From the NCBI GenBank assembly GCA_030604735.1, contig JAUVVG010000012.1, forward strand, positions 25,809 through 89,808: 64,000 nt of DNA. The letters are read 5' to 3'. Of this stretch, positions 1 through 7,281 are shown piece after piece (the first letter of the stretch is position 1; every line of letters starts with the position of its first letter). The notes below the pieces were generated by a model that was not told the origin of the DNA, searched no databases, and was given only the letters and a program-made list of their open reading frames with translations. The stretch comes from Azoarcus sp. GTDB taxonomy: Bacteria; Pseudomonadota; Gammaproteobacteria; Burkholderiales; Rhodocyclaceae. The position numbers and the translations under genes were made by a program.

Positions 1-1800
1 GCCCTGTTCCGACTCCTGCTGTTGCAAGGCCCACATCCGCGCATAGTCGCCCCCCTTGAGCAGCAGGCTGCCATGGGTGCCGCGCTCGACGATCCGCCCT
101 TGGTCCAGCACGATGATCTCGTCCGCGTTCATGATGGTAGACAGCCGGTGTGCGATCACCATCGCGGTGCGGCCTTCGGCGGCAAGCTCCATCTGGGCCT
201 GGATCGCCTTTTCGGTTTTCGAATCGAGCGCCGAGGTCGCTTCGTCGAAGATCAGGATGGCCGGGTTCTTGAGCAAGGCACGCGCGATCGCGACCCGCTG
301 CTTTTCGCCGCCGGAGAGCTTGAGACCACGCTCCCCGACCCGGGTGTCGAAGCCATCGGGCAGACGTCCGATGAACTCGGTCAACTGGGCGGCGGCCGCG
401 GCGGCGACGACCTCCTCGCGGGTCGCATCCGGGCGACCATACTGGATGTTGTAGAACAGGGTGTCGTTGAACAGCACCGTATCCTGCGGCACGATGCCGA
501 TCGATGCACGCAGGCTGTGCTGGGTGAGCGCGCGCAGATCATGGCCGTTGATCCGGATCGCCCCTCCCTGGACATCGTAGAAGCGGTACAGCAGGCGCGC
601 CAGTGTCGATTTGCCCGAGCCGGAGTGTCCGACCACCGCGACGGTGCGGCCGGCCGGAATCTCGAAATCGACCTCGAACAGGATGGGCCGCTTGGCATCG
701 TAGGCGAAGCTCACCGACTCGAAGCGCACCGCGGCTGGGCCCGGCTGCAGGGTCAGGGCGTCCGGGGCGTCGGCGACTTCCTTGTTCTCGTTCATCAAGC
801 CGAACATGCGCTCGATGTCGGTCAGCGCCTGGCGCAGTTCGCGATAGATCACGCCGAGAAAATTGAGCGGGATGTAGAGCTGGATCAGGAAGGCGTTGAC
901 CAGCACGATGTCGCCTATGGTCATCTCGCCGCTGGCCACCCGGATGGCCGCCTGCCACATCATCAGCGTCACGCCGATCGAGACGATGATGGCCTGGCCT
1001 ATGTTCAGCCCGGACAGCGAAAACTGGTTCTTGAGCTGGGCCTGGGTCCATTTGTCGATTTGATCGTCGTAGCGGCGCGCTTCGTACTCCTCGTTGTTGA
1101 AGTACTTCACCGTCTCGAAGTTGAGCAGGCTGTCGATCGCACGGGCATTGGCGGCCGAGTCGAGCTCGTTGGCATGGCGGCGCAGCGCGGTCCGCCAGTT
1201 GGTGACCTTGATCGTGAATACGATGTAGATCGTCAGCGTGACCACGGTGATGATCGCGAAGATCGCATCGTAGTTGAGCAGCAGGATACCGACCACCAGG
1301 CCGATCTCGACCAGGGTCGGCAGGATCGAATACAAGGTGTAGCTGATCAGCGAATTGATCGAGCGGGTGCCACGCTCGATGTCGCGGGTCAGCCCGCCAG
1401 TCTGGCGCTCCAGGTGGAACCGCAGGCTGAGGGCATGCAGGTGACGGAAGACCTGTAGCGATATCCGCCGGACCGCCTGCTGGGTGACCCGCGCGAACAC
1501 GATCTCGCGCAGTTCGGTCAGCAACGAGTTGGAAAAGCGCAACACCCCGTAGGCGAGCAATAGCGCTGCCGGCACAACGATGAAGGCCTGCTCCGGGGTG
1601 ACGGTCAGGGCGTCGATCAAACCCTTGAACACCAAGGGTACGGCGACATTGGCGCCCTTGGCCGCGATCAGGCAGGCAAGCGCGAACAGCACCCGGCCCT
1701 TGTAAGCCCACAGGTAGGGGATCAGGCTGGTCAGGGTCTGCCAGTCGCGACGTTCGGTCGGTTCCGGGCCGGGCAGGGCGGTGGCGGGGGCGCGTCTCAT
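1..1800 (-). CDS. ABC exporter, Atm1/HMT1-type fused permease-ATPase (3' end beyond window)
   Basis: A half-transporter with the membrane domain first and the ATPase second; it should sit in the inner membrane and export a substrate from the cytoplasm. Translation of the minus strand from ATG at 1800 gives 600 open codons to base 1 with no stop, so the C-terminus lies outside. The N-terminal half has six hydrophobic segments (about residues 30-320) containing HLERQTGGLTRDIERG and NFETVKYFNNE, both typical of the Atm1/ABCB6/ABCB7 group. The ATPase shows Walker A GHSGSGKST, signature LSGGEKQR, Walker B ILIFDEATSALD and the switch histidine in AHRLST. The Atm1 group exports glutathione-linked sulfur or metal species; that substrate is inferred from family likeness. 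Long open frames on the opposite strand are shadows. Confidence 0.9.
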   Translation of the reverse strand, partial: MRRAPATALPGPEPTERRDWQTLTSLIPYLWAYKGRVLFALACLIAAKGANVAVPLVFKGLIDALTVTPEQAFIVVPAALLLAYGVLRFSNSLLTELREIVFARVTQQAVRRISLQVFRHLHALSLRFHLERQTGGLTRDIERGTRSINSLISYTLYSILPTLVEIGLVVGILLLNYDAIFAIITVVTLTIYIVFTIKVTNWRTALRRHANELDSAANARAIDSLLNFETVKYFNNEEYEARRYDDQIDKWTQAQLKNQFSLSGLNIGQAIIVSIGVTLMMWQAAIRVASGEMTIGDIVLVNAFLIQLYIPLNFLGVIYRELRQALTDIERMFGLMNENKEVADAPDALTLQPGPAAVRFESVSFAYDAKRPILFEVDFEIPAGRTVAVVGHSGSGKSTLARLLYRFYDVQGGAIRINGHDLRALTQHSLRASIGIVPQDTVLFNDTLFYNIQYGRPDATREEVVAAAAAAQLTEFIGRLPDGFDTRVGERGLKLSGGEKQRVAIARALLKNPAILIFDEATSALDSKTEKAIQAQMELAAEGRTAMVIAHRLSTIMNADEIIVLDQGRIVERGTHGSLLLKGGDYARMWALQQQESEQG

Positions 1801-1849
1801 GGCGGGATGATACCTGTCGGTGGAGGCGATCTGACGGCGGGGATACTTG

Positions 1850-2488
1850 TCAGCGGCTGCGATCTGGCCACAGCAGATGGATCGCGAGCGACACGAAGAT
1901 CATGCCGGCGAGCCGGTCCAGCCACACGCCCAGGCGCGGGCGCCGGGCAAGCAACTGGCCTATGCTGCCGGCGGCGAAGGCGATCGTCCCGAACACCGCG
2001 ATGGTTTGCAGCGCGAAGACCAGGCCGAGGACGACCATCTGCGCGCCGATCGGACCGCTGTCCGGGCGAACGAACTGGGGCAGGAAGGCCATGAAGAACA
2101 GCGCCACCTTGGGGTTGATCGCATTGGCGATGAAGCCCCGCGCGACATATCGCCACCATGGCAAGGCCTGTGTGCGGGGGGCACCAGCGGGGGCGCCCAC
2201 TCCGCCGCTTCGCAGCGCCTGAATTCCCAGCCAGGTCAGATAGGCCGCCCCTGCCAGCTTGAAAGCGAAAAAAGCGTTGGGCGAAGCGAGCAGCACCGCG
2301 CTGAGCCCAAGCGTGGCCCACAAGGTGTGAGTGAAGCAGCCCAGCGCACATCCCAGCGCCAGTCCGAAACCGGCCAAGCGCCCCCGCGCCAGGCTTTGGC
2401 CCAGCACCATCAGATTGTCCGGGCCCGGTGCGAAGGTCACCGCGATCGATACGGCGAGGAATCCGAGAAGAAGGTCTATGGGCGGCAT
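1850..2488 (-). CDS. LysE/RhtB-family amino-acid exporter
   Basis: A 212-residue inner-membrane protein with about six hydrophobic segments. The N-terminus carries the family pattern with APGPDNLMVLGQSLARG around residues 20-36, followed by GFGLALGCALG and a conserved TLWATLGLSAVL segment. Length matches LysE/RhtB transporters (about 205-215 residues). Family members export amino acids such as lysine, homoserine or threonine; the substrate here cannot be read from sequence. It is transcribed in the same direction as the ABC exporter downstream, 49 bases away, so the two could share a transcript. An FNR-like palindrome lies about 63 bases before the start codon. Confidence 0.88.
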   Translation of the reverse strand: MPPIDLLLGFLAVSIAVTFAPGPDNLMVLGQSLARGRLAGFGLALGCALGCFTHTLWATLGLSAVLLASPNAFFAFKLAGAAYLTWLGIQALRSGGVGAPAGAPRTQALPWWRYVARGFIANAINPKVALFFMAFLPQFVRPDSGPIGAQMVVLGLVFALQTIAVFGTIAFAAGSIGQLLARRPRLGVWLDRLAGMIFVSLAIHLLWPDRSR

Positions 2489-2544
2489 GGTTTGCTGGGG
2501 AATGCGGGGCCGCAGTGGAGTGAGGGCGCATTGTCACCAACGCC

Positions 2545-2558
2545 TTGATCGAGGTCAA
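2545..2558 (-). promoter_or_regulatory. FNR/CRP-family-like half-site pair upstream of the LysE gene
   Basis: The 14-base palindrome TTGAT-CGAG-GTCAA differs by one base from the FNR/ANR consensus TTGAT-N4-ATCAA. Its centre is about 63.5 bases before the start codon of the LysE-type gene, the same distance as the similar box before ubiU. However, no convincing -10 element lies at the matching place, so function is uncertain. Confidence 0.4.
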
Positions 2559-2610
2559 ATCCGTGCTGCCGGAATCCCGCCACGATTGGGGATGATCGTC
2601 TCGAGAAGAA

Positions 2611-2654
2611 TTGACTTCACAAGCGGATTTTGTTTAAGTCAAACACCTGTTTGA
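2611..2654 (+). promoter_or_regulatory. Promoter with PsrA-like operator for the DUF1302 operon
   Basis: A -35 element TTGACT at 2611-2616 is followed 16-17 bases later by a weak -10 (TTTAAG or TTAAGT). It is followed at once by the palindrome TCAAACA-CC-TGTTTGA (2639-2654), which contains CAAAC-N4-GTTTG. This fits the published PsrA site form (G/C)AAAC-N2-4-GTTT(G/C). The operator would cover the transcription start, as expected for repression. The same arrangement with identical spacing is found before the TetR/PsrA-like gene at 9738. Confidence 0.7.
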
Positions 2655-2839
2655 ATAGGTATGAAGACGTAAGTGACGGTCGGTTCGTCAGACGCTTTGA
2701 ATACGGGCGAATCGAGCACTCGCCGCTGTCCGGGGCATGGTTCAAGGCCTTAGGCCTAAGGGCTGGTCGGGCTGCCCTCGTTGTTCAGATGGCGCGGAGA
2801 ACGAGCCGGCACGGTCCGGTGTTTGGAGGGGGAGATCCC

Positions 2840-4894
2840 ATGTCACGGAGAAAACTGGCCGCCGATGTGCCCATGGGCAGGGTCGGCGTGTTCGCAGCCC
2901 TTGCCTCACTGTCATTCTGGGGTGCCGCACCGACCCAGGCCTTCGAGTTCTCGAGCGCGAGTGGCGAGCTTACCGGTAGTTTCGACACGACCTTGTCGAT
3001 CGGCGCCTTGTGGCGGATGGAGGGGCGGGAGCGATCGCTGATCAGCATCGCCAACGGCGGCACCTCGCGGGATCCGAACGCGGACGACGGCAACCTGAAC
3101 TACAAGCGGGGCGAACTCGTCTCGCTCGCCTTCAAGGCGACCCACGACCTCGAACTCAATTACCGAAACTACGGCGCCTTCGTGCGCGCGTCCTACTTCT
3201 ACGACGATGCGATCATGGGAAAGAGCGCCCTGGGTTCCAGGGTGCGCCGCGAGGCGGGACGTGATGCCGAAATCCTGGACGCCTATGTGCGCGGTCGCTT
3301 CGACCTCGGCGGGCGCGACCTCAACCTGCGCGCCGGCAAGCAGGTGGTGAGCTGGGGCGAAAGCACCTTCATCCTGAACGGCATCAATGTGCTCAATCCG
3401 GTCAATGTCGCCCGCCTGCGCACACCGGGCTCCGAGCTGCGTGAGGGGCTGACGCCGATCCCGATGATCTGGGCGTCGCAGGAGATCACCGACAACGTCT
3501 CGCTGGAGGCGGTGTGGATGGCGCAGTGGGAGAAGACCAAGATCGAGCCGGTGAGGACCTTCTTCAGTACCAACGACTTTGTCGCGGTCGGCGGTAACAA
3601 TGCGTACACCGGATTCGGACGCCGGAACGACGGCAATGTCGCCCTGACGGCGCCATTCTTCGGCGCGTTCCCGGCCGATCCCGCGGGGGCTTTGATCGCG
3701 CCTCGGACGCGTGATCGCAGGCCAGGCAATGGGGGTGAGTATGGGGTCGCCCTGCGGGCATTCTTTCCTGAACTGAACTTCACCGAGATCGGTGTCTACC
3801 ACGTCAATTACCACAGTCGGACGCCTTATGTGTCAGGCTATCGAGGCGGAATCACCGCACCAGCGACGATCGCGTCGCCATTGCCTGCGGGCACGGAGGG
3901 CGCGTTTGCCGCTGCCGGTATCCCGGTAGCGCCGGGATTGCCAGGGTGTACCGTCGTCGACATCCCGACGTTCGGTGCGCTGCATACCGCTGCGAACATT
4001 GGCGCTTTGGCCGGTTTCGTCGGTGGAAACGTCGCGCTTGCGACGCAGCTCTCGGCACTCAACGCGACCAACGCGGCTTGCGGGTCAGCGTTGATGGCTG
4101 GAGGCGCCGGAAGTTATTTCGTCGACTACCCGAAGAACATCAAGCTTTTCGGCCTGAGTTTCAATACCGCAGGGCCAGCGGGTATTGCGCTTCAAGGCGA
4201 GTATTCATATCGGCCTAACCAACCGCTCCAACTCCCCTCGGCGGAACTGCTTGGCGCGGCACTGGGGATCGGCAATCAGTTGACCAGCACGAACCCGGTC
4301 GAAGCGGCCGGGGTTGCCTACGGCACAGAGATCAAGGGCTACCGGCGTGTGAAGATGCATCAAATCCAATTCACCGGCACCAAGGCGTGGCCACGCGTCC
4401 TGGGGGCGGATCAGCTGGTCATGGTTGGCGAGGTCGGCTTTACCAGGCTGCAACTACCTTCGAACCTGAAATTCGCGGCACCAGGTTGTCATTTGCCGCA
4501 GCGGGGATCGGCGACCGCAGCGTCCTTCGGCTCGACCGATGCCAACTGCTTTGCGACAAAGAACTCCTGGGGTTATCGGCTGCTTGCGCGTGCCGACTAT
4601 CCGAACGCCATCGCAGGTGCGACGCTTTCGCCGCGTATCGCGTTCTCGCACGACGTAAGCGGGCGCAGCCCGACATTCAATGAGGGTGCCAAGGCGATCA
4701 CGCTGGGCCTGGGGATGAACTATCAGCAGCGCTGGCAAGCTGACATCGCCTATACGTCCTTCTTCGGGGGCAAGAAGATCACGGGGGTCGATTCGGTACC
4801 GAATACCGCCGGTCAGCCGCAATCCTACGCCAGCCACACCAATCCGCTGAAGGACCGCGACTTTCTGTCGATCAGCGTCAGCTATTCGTTCTGA
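2840..4894 (+). CDS. DUF1302 family outer-membrane barrel-like protein
   Basis: A 684-residue protein starting at the ATG at 2840, preceded by a strong GGAGGGGGAG ribosome site. Residues 1-34 form a signal peptide ending in TQA, so it is exported. The body is rich in alternating aromatic/polar strands and ends in a terminal phenylalanine (SVSYSF), the usual signature of outer-membrane beta-barrels. It contains the DUF1302 pattern RAGKQVVSWGES and an N-terminal FDTTLSIGALWRM. DUF1302 proteins are usually paired with DUF1329 proteins, as here, and appear with fatty-acid or ester metabolism genes. Function is not established; a lipid or hydrophobic-substrate channel is an inference from context. 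It is first in a four-gene run under a PsrA-like operator. Confidence 0.87.
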   Translation: MSRRKLAADVPMGRVGVFAALASLSFWGAAPTQAFEFSSASGELTGSFDTTLSIGALWRMEGRERSLISIANGGTSRDPNADDGNLNYKRGELVSLAFKATHDLELNYRNYGAFVRASYFYDDAIMGKSALGSRVRREAGRDAEILDAYVRGRFDLGGRDLNLRAGKQVVSWGESTFILNGINVLNPVNVARLRTPGSELREGLTPIPMIWASQEITDNVSLEAVWMAQWEKTKIEPVRTFFSTNDFVAVGGNNAYTGFGRRNDGNVALTAPFFGAFPADPAGALIAPRTRDRRPGNGGEYGVALRAFFPELNFTEIGVYHVNYHSRTPYVSGYRGGITAPATIASPLPAGTEGAFAAAGIPVAPGLPGCTVVDIPTFGALHTAANIGALAGFVGGNVALATQLSALNATNAACGSALMAGGAGSYFVDYPKNIKLFGLSFNTAGPAGIALQGEYSYRPNQPLQLPSAELLGAALGIGNQLTSTNPVEAAGVAYGTEIKGYRRVKMHQIQFTGTKAWPRVLGADQLVMVGEVGFTRLQLPSNLKFAAPGCHLPQRGSATAASFGSTDANCFATKNSWGYRLLARADYPNAIAGATLSPRIAFSHDVSGRSPTFNEGAKAITLGLGMNYQQRWQADIAYTSFFGGKKITGVDSVPNTAGQPQSYASHTNPLKDRDFLSISVSYSF

Positions 4895-4923
4895 GAAACG
4901 CAAAGCATTGAGGAGACAAGGAC

Positions 4924-6279
4924 ATGCGCAAGACGATTTCGATGCTTGGCGCCGCGCTGACGATGACGATGGCGTTCGCGTCCTCCGGCGCTCTCGCCCA
5001 GGTGTCGGCCGCGGACGCCGCGCGGCTCGGGCAGGATCTCACGCCGATGGGGGCGGAGCGGGCCGGCAATGCTGCCGGGACGATCCCGGCCTGGGACGGG
5101 GGTCTGAGCAGCGCGCCGGCCGGGCATGTGGCGGGCGGGCATTATGCCGACCCGTTTGCCACGGATGCGATCCTGTTCACGATCGATGCGACCAATCTGT
5201 CCCAGTACCGCGAGCAGCTGACGCCGGGGCAGGTCGCGCTGCTGGAGACCTATCCGACCTGGCGGATGAACGTTTATCCGACCCGGCGCAGTGCGGCCTT
5301 TCCGCAAGCGCATTACGAGCAGACCATCGCCAATGCCGCGCGCGTTGCGCTCGCGGTCGACGGTAACGGATTTTCCGGTACGAGCGGCGGGATTCCGTTC
5401 CCGATGCCCCAGAATGGCATGGAGGCGATCTGGAATCACCTGACCCGCTACCGCGGCGAGGCCTATGCGATGAACTGGAGCCAGGCTGCGGTGACGCGAA
5501 CCGGCAGCTACACGCCGGTCCGCTTCGAGTACGAGTACGACTTTCACTATGGCAGCCTGAACAAGTCACCGGACCAGATCGAAGCGAGCAAGCTGTTCAA
5601 CTTCCTGCAGACGGTGACGGCGCCCGCCCGCCTGGCCGGGCAGATCCTGTTGGTGCATGAGTTTCTCGGCACGCGCCAGGCGTGGACCTACAACCCGGGA
5701 CAGCGGCGGGTCAGGCTCGCGCCCAATGTCGCCTACGACAACCCCGGTACGGCGGCCGACGGGCTGCGCACCAACGACGATTTCGACATGTTCAACGGTG
5801 CGATCGATCGCTACGACTGGGAGTTGGTCGGCAAACGCGAGATCTTCGTCCCCTACAACGCCTACAAGCTGGTCGGCAACACCGTCTCGATGGCCGATGT
5901 GCTGCAGGCCGGGCATGTCAATCCCGACCATGCCCGTTACGAGTTGCACCGGGTGTGGGTGGTCGATGCGCGGCTGAAGCCGGGCACGAGCCACCTGTAC
6001 AAGCGCCGGACTTTCTACCTGGACGAAGATTCGTGGTCGGTTCTCGCCGTGGACAAGTACGATGCGCGCGACCAGTTGTGGCGGGTGTCGGAACTTCACA
6101 CCATCAACTGGTACGACATCCCGATGATCTACCCGAACCTGGAAGTGCATCACGACCTGCAGTCGGGACGTTACATCGCGATGGGCCTGCGCAACGACGA
6201 GGCGCGGGTCTATGAAGCGGTCGAGTCGCGCCCGGCCCGCTTCACCCCGGCCGGTTTGCGCGGCGCCGGCACACGCTGA
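4924..6279 (+). CDS. DUF1329 family periplasmic/outer-membrane protein
   Basis: A 451-residue protein with a signal peptide (cleavage probably after ALA, near residue 26) and an AGGAGACAAGG ribosome site 30 bases after the DUF1302 stop. It has the DUF1329 features: the early DLTPMGAERAGN segment, FPMPQNGMEAIWNH, and late YKRRTFYLDEDSW and WYDIPMIYPN patterns. DUF1329 proteins have been compared with LolA/LolB-type lipid-binding folds; that comparison comes from general family knowledge, not from this sequence. The constant pairing with DUF1302 suggests the two act together at the outer membrane. Confidence 0.88.
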   Translation: MRKTISMLGAALTMTMAFASSGALAQVSAADAARLGQDLTPMGAERAGNAAGTIPAWDGGLSSAPAGHVAGGHYADPFATDAILFTIDATNLSQYREQLTPGQVALLETYPTWRMNVYPTRRSAAFPQAHYEQTIANAARVALAVDGNGFSGTSGGIPFPMPQNGMEAIWNHLTRYRGEAYAMNWSQAAVTRTGSYTPVRFEYEYDFHYGSLNKSPDQIEASKLFNFLQTVTAPARLAGQILLVHEFLGTRQAWTYNPGQRRVRLAPNVAYDNPGTAADGLRTNDDFDMFNGAIDRYDWELVGKREIFVPYNAYKLVGNTVSMADVLQAGHVNPDHARYELHRVWVVDARLKPGTSHLYKRRTFYLDEDSWSVLAVDKYDARDQLWRVSELHTINWYDIPMIYPNLEVHHDLQSGRYIAMGLRNDEARVYEAVESRPARFTPAGLRGAGTR

Positions 6280-6336
6280 AGGGAAGGCGCCCGGCAGGGG
6301 TCGGCGCCTGCCTGCCCCTGGTCGGGCGGAGTCCGC

Positions 6337-7281
6337 ATGAACAAGCCCATCGGTTATCTGTTCTCGCTGTTCGTGGTCGTGGTTGCGGCATTCGCCTTTT
6401 CGCCACGTACCGATCCGCCCATGCCGGCGACGGAGATCCGCATCGAGCACCTGCTGATGCTGGATGCGAAGCGGGTGGGCGAGCGACTGATCGCACTCGG
6501 CGAACGCGGGTGGATTTTCCTGTCGGACGATGGTGGAGCGAGTTGGCGGCAGGCCGGAGGGCAGGGCGAGGCGACGCTGACCGCGCTGGCTGTCGTCGAT
6601 GACGACACCCTGATCGCGGTCGGACATGATGCGGTGGTGCTTCGCAGCGACGACCGCGGTGCGACCTGGCGCCTGGTCTATGCAGAACCTGAAGCAGAGG
6701 AACCGCTGTTTGCAGTGTATGTCGGCGACAGCGGTCGCGGCTTTGCCGTCGGAGCCTACGGGCGCTTCATGCTCAGCGACGACGGCGGTCTCAGCTGGAG
6801 CGTGCGCGATCTTGACGGGCGAGACTTCCATTTCAATGCGATCGTCGCCACGGGCGGCGCCTTGATCATCGCCGGTGAAGCCGGCACCTTGCTGCGTTCG
6901 GTCGATGAGGGCGAGACCTGGGAAGACCTGGTGTCGCCCTATGAGGGGTCGTGGTTCGGGGCGCTCGGGTTGGCCGAAGACGGGCTGTTGGTGTTCGGCA
7001 TGCGTGGCCATGTCTATCGCAGTGATGATCTGGGCGAGTCCTGGCAGGGCCTGGAAAGCGGCACCGATGCATCGATTTTCGGTGCAACCCGGCGCGCCGA
7101 TGGTGGCGTGGTCCTGGTCGGGCAGGGCGGGCTGGTGTTGGAGTCGGATCCTGCCTTACAGCGTCTGGTAGTGCGTGATGTCGATACGAGCCGTAGCCTG
7201 GTCGCAGTGGTCGACGACGGGCAGGGCGGCAGGCTGTTGTTCGGTGAGGAAGGCATGCTGCGCATCGGAGGCCGGAGATGA
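6337..7281 (+). CDS. Ycf48-like beta-propeller protein, membrane-anchored
   Basis: A 314-residue protein with an uncleaved-looking hydrophobic N-terminal segment (about residues 5-22), then five Asp-box (BNR) repeats: SDDGGASWR, SDDRGATWR, SDDGGLSWS, SVDEGETWE and SDDLGESWQ. These repeats mark a periplasmic propeller. The name comes from the Ycf48/HCF136 photosystem assembly factors, but there is no photosynthesis here. In non-photosynthetic proteobacteria such propellers accompany DUF1302, DUF1329 and MMPL pumps. Its stop codon overlaps the start of the RND pump gene (ATGA at 7278-7281), implying translational coupling. A role as a periplasmic adaptor for the pump is inferred. Confidence 0.85.
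   Translation: MNKPIGYLFSLFVVVVAAFAFSPRTDPPMPATEIRIEHLLMLDAKRVGERLIALGERGWIFLSDDGGASWRQAGGQGEATLTALAVVDDDTLIAVGHDAVVLRSDDRGATWRLVYAEPEAEEPLFAVYVGDSGRGFAVGAYGRFMLSDDGGLSWSVRDLDGRDFHFNAIVATGGALIIAGEAGTLLRSVDEGETWEDLVSPYEGSWFGALGLAEDGLLVFGMRGHVYRSDDLGESWQGLESGTDASIFGATRRADGGVVLVGQGGLVLESDPALQRLVVRDVDTSRSLVAVVDDGQGGRLLFGEEGMLRIGGRR

Larger units (their letters stand above)
2489..2839. other. 351-base divergent intergenic region
   Basis: No gene is supported here. It separates the minus-strand LysE gene from the plus-strand DUF1302 gene. It holds the FNR-like box, the TTGACT promoter and the PsrA-like operator listed separately, then about 185 bases of untranslated leader before the DUF1302 ribosome binding site. 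An open frame runs in from upstream of the DUF1302 start codon at 2840, but that extension lacks a signal peptide or family similarity and is treated as leader. Confidence 0.6.

Noticed and set aside
22..1458. Long plus-strand open frame opposite the ABC exporter
   Set aside because: It is the high-GC shadow of the minus-strand exporter, which has complete Walker and signature motifs; the shadow translation has no domain and a biased composition.
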